Positions 58,996 through 64,000 of a stretch of 64,000 nucleotides of DNA are shown here, piece by piece. The translations under genes and the position numbers were made by a program. Numbering within the stretch: the stretch's first letter is position 1; every line of letters begins with the position of its first letter. This stretch comes from an uncultured Kiloniellaceae bacterium (lineage in GTDB: Bacteria; Pseudomonadota; Alphaproteobacteria; Kiloniellales; Kiloniellaceae): positions 62,001 through 126,000 of the forward strand of contig CANMQP010000008.1 in assembly GCA_947500035.1 (NCBI GenBank), written 5' to 3'. The notes under the pieces were generated by a model that saw nothing but the letters and a program-made list of their open reading frames with translations, was not told the origin of the DNA and did no database searches.

Positions 58996-59739
58996 ATGTC
59001 CATCGCATACGACGGGATCAATAAGGAAGGTCTCTCCACCCAGATCGCCGATGCTATCCGCACGGCGATCATGGAAGGCCGGCTTGTGGTCGAGCAACGC
59101 CTGCCCAGCGAGAATGAACTGGCAGAGCGCTTTGGCGTGTCCCGTGCGACAGTCCGGGAGGCCTTGAAACGCCTGGCAGCGCAAAACCTGATCCGCACCC
59201 AGCGCGGCCCGACCGGCGGTGCCTTCGTCAACCGTCTGACCTGGTCGGAAGCGCACGATGCCTTGGTCACCACCAGCACCCTTTTGATCGGCATGAACGA
59301 CATCCCTTTCGAGGATGTGGTCGAAGCCCGCTTTACCCTGGAGGCCGCCTGCCTGCCCCTCGCTGCTGCACGGCGTGAGGACAAGCACCTGGGAATCATG
59401 CGGCAGGAGATCGCCCAGCAGCGGATTAAAGAGGCGAGCGACGAAGACTTCTGCGCGTCCGATGTGCGCTTTCACCGCGCTCTGGCCGACGCGGCGGACA
59501 ACCCCGTGCTCTCCTTTCAGATGGCGGGAGTGATCGAGGCCATGCAGCCGCTCATGAACATGATCACCTACCGCATGCGCGACCGCACCCGCATCGCCGC
59601 TCTGCATGACGCGCTGGCCGACGCCATCGAAGCCAAGAAAGCGCGAGCTGCACTTAAGGTTTTGGACGAGCTCTCGGCCTATACGCTGGAGCTGATGACG
59701 GAGCGGCGGAAAGCGCGGGGCACTCAGAAGCCTGTATAG
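58996..59739 (+). CDS. GntR family regulator (FadR/FCD subfamily)
   Basis: The 247-residue protein has an N-terminal winged HTH (about 12-75, with IADAIRTAIMEGRLVVEQRLPSENELAERFGVSRATVREALKRLAAQNLI). It has a C-terminal FCD domain (about 95-235) with FHRALADAADNPVL and metal-site His. It diverges from DUF1326/DUF2182 and may control that unit and dmdA. The start at 58996 is favoured by position just after the operator repeats. The effector is unknown. Confidence 0.91.
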   Translation: MSIAYDGINKEGLSTQIADAIRTAIMEGRLVVEQRLPSENELAERFGVSRATVREALKRLAAQNLIRTQRGPTGGAFVNRLTWSEAHDALVTTSTLLIGMNDIPFEDVVEARFTLEAACLPLAAARREDKHLGIMRQEIAQQRIKEASDEDFCASDVRFHRALADAADNPVLSFQMAGVIEAMQPLMNMITYRMRDRTRIAALHDALADAIEAKKARAALKVLDELSAYTLELMTERRKARGTQKPV

Positions 59740-59749
59740 CAACTGAGAC

Positions 59750-60205
59750 TTAGCCGTCTTTCTCCACCTCTTTTCGCATAAAGACCCGCTCGAAACCGGC
59801 TTGCAGGGCGCGTCCGGTTTCCTCCCAGCCGAGCTTGCCGTAGAGCGCGATGTTCTCGGTCATGCTCTCATGGGTGTAGAGCCGCAGTTCGGCATAGCCC
59901 CTGCGCAGCGCTTCGGCTTCGGCAAAGTTCATCAGCTCCCTGCCAAGTCCCCGTCCCTGGGCATCCGGATGCACGGCGATATTGTCGAGCAATAAATAGC
60001 CGTCCTGATCGATCAGAACCAGCAGGCCGCCGACCCCTCCGTCGACTTCGGCAACACTCGCCTGTTCCAGCTCAATCCGCTTGGCGTAGTCGTCCAGCAT
60101 GGGTCCCGGCGGACGCCCCATACGATCAATGTAGGGGCTGTAGGCCTGCTCAACGATCTCCTGAATGGCAGGCAGGTCATCCGGGTTGGCGGCGCGAAGA
60201 GTCAT
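59750..60205 (-). CDS. GNAT family N-acetyltransferase
   Basis: The 151-residue enzyme has MTLRAANPDDLPAIQEIVEQAYSPY at the start. The acetyl-CoA motif is VHPDAQGRGLGRELMNFAEAEALRRG. It ends with ALYGKLGWEETGR and a short tail. Start at 60205 is preferred over 60250, which adds 15 unrelated residues. The stop is 11 bp from that of the GntR gene (convergent). The substrate is unknown. Confidence 0.88.
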   Translation of the reverse strand: MTLRAANPDDLPAIQEIVEQAYSPYIDRMGRPPGPMLDDYAKRIELEQASVAEVDGGVGGLLVLIDQDGYLLLDNIAVHPDAQGRGLGRELMNFAEAEALRRGYAELRLYTHESMTENIALYGKLGWEETGRALQAGFERVFMRKEVEKDG

Positions 60206-60288
60206 GGCGGTCTCGCTCGAATCCGACGTGGAAGGCTTTAGATAGTGCAATCACGTTATCCCGGATTCAACCTGGAGGGCGGGTGTTT

Positions 60289-60378
60289 TGCAACGTTACG
60301 AATTGCAGCTGTAACGTTGCAGATGAAAATTTATGCCCACACATCATCTCTCGTGAAAATATTATTGATTTTTTCACG
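60289..60378. promoter_or_regulatory. Two inverted repeats upstream of the XRE-cupin regulator
   Basis: TGCAACGTTAC (60289-60299) and GTAACGTTGCA (60311-60321) are perfect 11-bp arms, 22 bp between starts. CGTGAAAA (60352-60359) and TTTTCACG (60371-60378) are a second inverted repeat with 8-bp arms. Both precede the preferred start at 60400. The first is likely an operator; the second may be an operator or promoter element. Confidence 0.55.
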
Positions 60379-60399
60379 CGACCGCCCTCAAATGCCGAA

Positions 60400-61008
60400 A
60401 TGGATGGAGGCACACAGAGCGAGGACACGCAAAGACTGGCGGCACAGCGGGCCGCGGTCGGGCGTGATCTGCGTGCGCTGCGGCAATCCAAGCAGGTGAC
60501 GCTCCAGCAGCTCGCCGATCAGATCGGCCGCTCGGTGGGGTATTTAAGCCAGGTCGAGCGCGGCCTCTCCGATCTGCCCATCTCCGATCTGCGCGCCATC
60601 GCGGGAGCGCTGAACGTCCCCATGGGTCTTTTCTTCACCGCGGGAGACGCGACGCCACAACAGTCCATTACCGAAGCACCCTACATCGTGCGCGCAAACC
60701 AGCGCCGCCGTCTGGGATCGCCCGAGACCGGCATCACCGAAGAATTGCTCTCTCCGGATCTGGGCGGCAGCTTCGAGACTTTTCTGACCGTGATCGAGCC
60801 TGGCGCGGGACGGCCGCAGCCGATCGACCGTGGCGCCGAGGAGGCCGCCTACCTGGTCTCCGGTTCGCTGGAGATCAAAATCGGTGAAAAGTCTTTCACG
60901 CTGAACGAAGGCGACAGCTTTCGGATCAAAGGCGAAGCGCTGAGTTGGCGCAATTCAACGGAACGGCGCGCGGTGCTGGTCTGGACCCTTTCGCCACCGG
61001 TTTACTAG
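60400..61008 (+). CDS. XRE family regulator with C-terminal cupin domain
   Basis: The 202-residue protein has an HTH-XRE domain (about 18-72, with LRALRQSKQVTLQQLADQIGRSVGYLSQVERGLSDLPISDLRAIAGAL). It has a cupin domain (about 130-200) with GRPQPIDRGAEEAAYLVSGSLEIKIGEKSFTLNEGDSFRI. The start at 60400 is used because the frame to 60283 crosses the inverted repeats. It lies 70 bp upstream of the dehydrogenase-like gene and probably regulates it. Such pairs are common for amine-catabolic enzymes. Confidence 0.88.
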   Translation: MDGGTQSEDTQRLAAQRAAVGRDLRALRQSKQVTLQQLADQIGRSVGYLSQVERGLSDLPISDLRAIAGALNVPMGLFFTAGDATPQQSITEAPYIVRANQRRRLGSPETGITEELLSPDLGGSFETFLTVIEPGAGRPQPIDRGAEEAAYLVSGSLEIKIGEKSFTLNEGDSFRIKGEALSWRNSTERRAVLVWTLSPPVY

Positions 61009-61078
61009 ATCCTTTTTTTGAGCAAACAACAGCAACAACAAACCCGACACCCCAGGGCAGACGAGAGAAGACAAAGTC

Positions 61079-63550
61079 ATGGCAAAGATCCCAACTACGG
61101 CCCGCGTGGTCATCATCGGCGGCGGCGTGATCGGCTGCTCCGTCGCCTATCACCTGGCCAAGCAAGGCTGGAAGGACGTGGTTCTGCTGGAGCGGCGGCA
61201 GCTGACCTGCGGCACCACCTGGCACGCCGCCGGCCTGATCGCACAGCTGCGCGCGACCCAGACCATGACTCAATTGGCGAAGTACTCCGCCGATCTCTAT
61301 TACAGCCTGGAAGCGGAAACCGACGCCGCCACCGGCATGAAGCAGAACGGTTCGGTCAGCGTCGCGCTCACGGACGAGCGTCTCGAGGAGCTGAAGCGCG
61401 GCGCCTCCATGGCGCGCTGCTTCGACGTGGATGTGCACGATCTCTCCCCGGAAGAATGCAAGCAGCATTACCCGCTGCTGAACCTGGAAGGCGTGACCGG
61501 CGGTGTCTTTCTGCCGGGCGACGGTCAGGGCGATCCGACAAATATCGCGCTGGCCTTGGCCAAGGGCGCGCGTAAGTACGGCGCCAAAATAGTCGAGAAC
61601 GTGAAGGTCACCGGCATCAAGACCAGCCAGGGCCGGGTCACGGGCGTATCGACCACCGAGGGCGACATCGCCTGCGAGAACGCGGTCAACTGCGGCGGCA
61701 TGTGGGCGCGCGAGATCGGCGCCATGGCCGGTGTGCGCGTGCCGGTGCAGGCCTGCGAACATTTCTACATCCTGACCGAGGGCATCGATGGTCTGCAGCG
61801 CGACCTGCCGGTCCTGCGCGTGCCCGACGAATGCGCCTACTACAAGGAAGACGCAGGCAAGATCCTGCTGGGCGCCTTCGAGCCGGTCTCCAAGCCCTGG
61901 GCCGTGAACGGCATTCCCGAAGACTTCTTCTTCGACGAACTGCCCGAGGACTTCGATCACTTCGAGCCGGTTCTGGAAGCCGCCATCAACCGCGTGCCCC
62001 TGCTGGAGCAGGCCGGGATCGCCACCTTCTTCAACGGCCCAGAAAGCTTCACGCCCGACGACCGCTACCTGCTCGGCGAAGCGCCCAACCTCAAAGGCAT
62101 GTACATCGCCGCCGGCTTCAACTCCATCGGCATTCAGTCCGCCGGCGGTGCCGGACGCGCCCTGGCCGAATGGATGGAAGCCGGTGAACCGACCCTGGAC
62201 CTCTGGGACGTGGATATCCGCCGCATGTATCCCATGCAGTCGACCAAGAGCTACCTGAAGCAGCGTGTCACCGAGACGCTCGGCCTGCTCTACGCCGATC
62301 ACTTCCCTTACCGTCAGTACGCTTCGGCGCGCGGCCTGCGGCGCACGCCGCTGCACGAACTGCTGGCCGAGAACGGTGCCTGCTTCGGGGAGCTCGGCGG
62401 CTGGGAGCGCGCCAACTGGTTCCTGCCACCGGAAGCCAAGGAACGCGGCGAAGTGGCTGAATATCAATATAGCTGGGCGCGCCAGAACTGGTTCCCTTAC
62501 GCCGCCGAGGAACACAAAGCGGTGCGCGAGACCGTCGGCATGTTCGACCTTAGCACCTTCGTGAAGATCCGGGTCGAGGGCCGGGATGCGGAAGCTGTTC
62601 TGCAGCGCATCTGCGCCAACGACATCGCGGTCGAGCCGGGCAAGATCGTCTACACCCAGTGGCTCAACCGCAACGGCGGGATCGAGGCGGATCTGACCGT
62701 CACCCGCCTCTCGGAGACCGAGTTCCTGATCATCACCGCCGCCGCCGTCGGCATGCGCGACATGGGCTGGCTGAAGAAACACATTCCCGAAGACGCCCAC
62801 TGCATCGCGACGGAAGTGACCGCCGGTGAAGGCGTGGTTGCTATCATGGGTCCGAACGCCCGCAACCTGCTCTCCAAGCTGACCGATGCGGACCTCTCCA
62901 ACGAGGCCTTCCCCTTCGGCACCGCCAAAACCATCGAACTGGGCATGGCCCTGGTCCGGGCGCACCGTATTACCTACGTCGGCGAACTGGGCTGGGAGCT
63001 TTACGTCTCCACCGACATGGCCCGCTACGTCGCCGAGCAGATCCTCGAAGAAGGCAAGAACCACGGCCTGCGGCTTTGCGGCATGCATGTGCTCGACTCC
63101 TGCCGGATCGAGAAGGGTTTCCGCCACTTCGGTCACGACATCGTTGACCAGGACCATGTCCTGGAGGCGGGCCTTGGCTTCGCCGTCAAAACCGGGAAGG
63201 AAGCCTCCAAATACGGCGACTTTATCGGTAAGGACGCGGTCCTGAAGCGTAAGGAAGAAGGCCTGCGCAAGCGGATGATCCAGTTCCAGCTGAACGACCC
63301 GGAGCCCCTGCTCTATCACAACGAGCCGATCGTGCGCGACGGCGAGATCGTGGGCTATCTGACCAGCGGCAACTATGGCCACCATCTGGGTGCGGCCATC
63401 GGTCTGGGCTACGTCCCCTGCGAGCCGGGCACCCCACCCTCGGCCCTGCTGGAATCCAGCTACGAGATCGAGGTCGCGGGCAAACGCATCGCCGCAACCC
63501 CGAGCACGAAGCCGCTCTACGATCCGAAGTCCGAACGGATCAAGATGTAA
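61079..63550 (+). CDS. FAD-dependent dimethylglycine/sarcosine dehydrogenase-like protein (DAO-GCV_T)
   Basis: The 823-residue enzyme has an N-terminal FAD domain with VIIGGGVIGCSVAYHL (11-26) and GTTWHAAGL, in which His49 matches the covalent-FAD His of the group. A GCV_T-like folate-binding domain occupies about 430-820. It oxidises dimethylglycine, sarcosine or a related N-methyl compound and passes the C1 unit to tetrahydrofolate. The betaine-type importer in this window and the DmdA enzyme fit one-carbon chemistry, but the exact substrate cannot be read. The strong terminator follows. Confidence 0.9.
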   Translation: MAKIPTTARVVIIGGGVIGCSVAYHLAKQGWKDVVLLERRQLTCGTTWHAAGLIAQLRATQTMTQLAKYSADLYYSLEAETDAATGMKQNGSVSVALTDERLEELKRGASMARCFDVDVHDLSPEECKQHYPLLNLEGVTGGVFLPGDGQGDPTNIALALAKGARKYGAKIVENVKVTGIKTSQGRVTGVSTTEGDIACENAVNCGGMWAREIGAMAGVRVPVQACEHFYILTEGIDGLQRDLPVLRVPDECAYYKEDAGKILLGAFEPVSKPWAVNGIPEDFFFDELPEDFDHFEPVLEAAINRVPLLEQAGIATFFNGPESFTPDDRYLLGEAPNLKGMYIAAGFNSIGIQSAGGAGRALAEWMEAGEPTLDLWDVDIRRMYPMQSTKSYLKQRVTETLGLLYADHFPYRQYASARGLRRTPLHELLAENGACFGELGGWERANWFLPPEAKERGEVAEYQYSWARQNWFPYAAEEHKAVRETVGMFDLSTFVKIRVEGRDAEAVLQRICANDIAVEPGKIVYTQWLNRNGGIEADLTVTRLSETEFLIITAAAVGMRDMGWLKKHIPEDAHCIATEVTAGEGVVAIMGPNARNLLSKLTDADLSNEAFPFGTAKTIELGMALVRAHRITYVGELGWELYVSTDMARYVAEQILEEGKNHGLRLCGMHVLDSCRIEKGFRHFGHDIVDQDHVLEAGLGFAVKTGKEASKYGDFIGKDAVLKRKEEGLRKRMIQFQLNDPEPLLYHNEPIVRDGEIVGYLTSGNYGHHLGAAIGLGYVPCEPGTPPSALLESSYEIEVAGKRIAATPSTKPLYDPKSERIKM

Positions 63551-63575
63551 CAGAGATCTTGACCAGACCCGGTAA

Positions 63576-63611
63576 AACCCCAACCTTCGTAAAGAAGGTT
63601 GGGGTTTTTGT
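63576..63611 (+). terminator. Intrinsic terminator after the dehydrogenase-like gene
   Basis: A 13-bp perfect stem AACCCCAACCTTC (63576-63588) with GAAGGTTGGGGTT (63594-63606), loop GTAAA, is followed by TTTG. It lies 26 bp after the stop codon. Confidence 0.9.
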
Positions 63612-63806
63612 ATCTTTTGAGAGTCGCACAACCTTTCTGCAGCCATCCAATATCTGTCGGCTGTTCTGTGCCTGCGGCCTAAGCAGTCATCGAAACAGCC
63701 CATGACAGAGCTTTGAGGGACCGGGTCGACACATGCCATTAACACTGCAAGAGATAACACTCCCAGAGATACGACCCGGCTCGGATCTGGCGCTTGAGAC
63801 GTCCGC

Positions 63807-64000
63807 GTGCCAAGCAATCGCTTGAACCAGCAGACCACACTCGATCAGACCTTTCGCGAAGCCGAGCAAGCCGGCCTGCGCGTCGCCATCAAGGGACGCA
63901 TCGCCGCCTTGCTGCTGCTCGGCGCCTTTCTGGTGTTGTCGCGTCTGCAGAACCCGGCGCACGCACTCGAACTGGGTCTCGCCATCACCGTGTTCGCGGC
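63807..64000 (+). CDS. Membrane protein start (possible adenylate/guanylate cyclase N-terminus), cut by window
   Basis: A GTG-initiated frame at 63807 runs off the right edge and gives VPSNRLNQQTTLDQTFREAEQAGLRVAIKGRIAALLLL, then a hydrophobic segment (about residues 32-45) and a second beginning near the end. Such an N-terminus occurs in membrane-anchored cyclases and other signalling proteins. The start codon and family are uncertain, since only 64 residues are visible. Confidence 0.45.
   Translation, partial: MPSNRLNQQTTLDQTFREAEQAGLRVAIKGRIAALLLLGAFLVLSRLQNPAHALELGLAITVFA

Noticed and set aside
60926-63838. A 970-codon open frame on the minus strand covering the dehydrogenase-like gene
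   Set aside because: It is antisense to a strongly supported GC-rich gene with family motifs. Long antisense frames are expected at high GC because stops are rare; the protein has no recognisable domain.

Overview
The window looks like chromosomal DNA of a free-living, probably marine alphaproteobacterium. It is GC-rich, has dense short-gap operons, and carries alphaproteobacterial family types throughout (FCD-type GntR regulators, DUF1326/DUF2182 pair, SOUII-like sulfite dehydrogenase, COG0523 GTPase). The marine assignment rests mainly on a DMSP-demethylation cluster (dmdA, dmdB, acuI). Genus cannot be read from the sequence. I saw no rRNA or tRNA genes, insertion sequences, phage genes, CRISPR arrays or clearly broken genes. 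The window cuts a protease-like gene at its left edge and a membrane-protein gene at its right edge.

Layout. 1-3550: HtrA-like protein without catalytic residues, glutathione S-transferase, TauE/SafE exporter, a gene-poor stretch ending in an orphan terminator, and PhoH. 3562-8749: a complete peptide/opine-type ABC importer (binding protein, two permeases, two ATPases). 8957-20702: a galactoside locus with a MalK-type ATPase, two sugar permeases, GH36 alpha-galactosidase, aldose-1-epimerase, DeoR regulator, GH42 beta-galactosidase, galactokinase and a sugar-binding protein. It shares pyrimidine-rich candidate operator sites. 20885-26252: FAH-family hydrolase, a tautomerase-SnoaL fusion, a PAS protein, a PAS histidine kinase and a histone-deacetylase-like amidohydrolase.

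26373-31965 is a sulfide-detoxification block: SulP transporter, a DUF442/sulfide:quinone oxidoreductase fusion, a persulfide dioxygenase-like protein and a DUF2892 protein, all divergent from a two-cysteine Crp/Fnr regulator. 31988-34070 holds small enzymes and a GntR regulator flanked by 14-bp tandem repeats. 34283-40922 is one apparent operon: betaine-type binding protein, ATPase, a permease with an unusual N-terminal extension, GYD protein, amidohydrolase and COG0523 GTPase. 40945-47450 is a mixed region (CGNR regulator facing an alpha/beta hydrolase, LysE exporter, second hydrolase, AraC, SDR, AlaX). 47676-51082: ECF sigma factor, anti-sigma factor, sulfite dehydrogenase and cytochrome c. 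51117-53501: RNA ligase, macrodomain, ArsR and SRPBCC pair. 53519-58845: acuI, dmdB, dmdA, DUF1326, DUF2182. 58996-64000: GntR, GNAT, XRE-cupin regulator, a dimethylglycine/sarcosine dehydrogenase-like enzyme, and a partial membrane protein.

Organic and inorganic sulfur is the theme that links distant parts. Sulfide can be oxidised to persulfide (SQR), persulfide to sulfite (dioxygenase), and sulfite to sulfate (SorA-like enzyme plus cytochrome c), with TauE/SafE and SulP as anion carriers. DMSP demethylation is a possible source of reduced sulfur. Methylated-amine use is suggested by the betaine-type transporter and the dimethylglycine dehydrogenase-like protein. These links are inferences from gene content.
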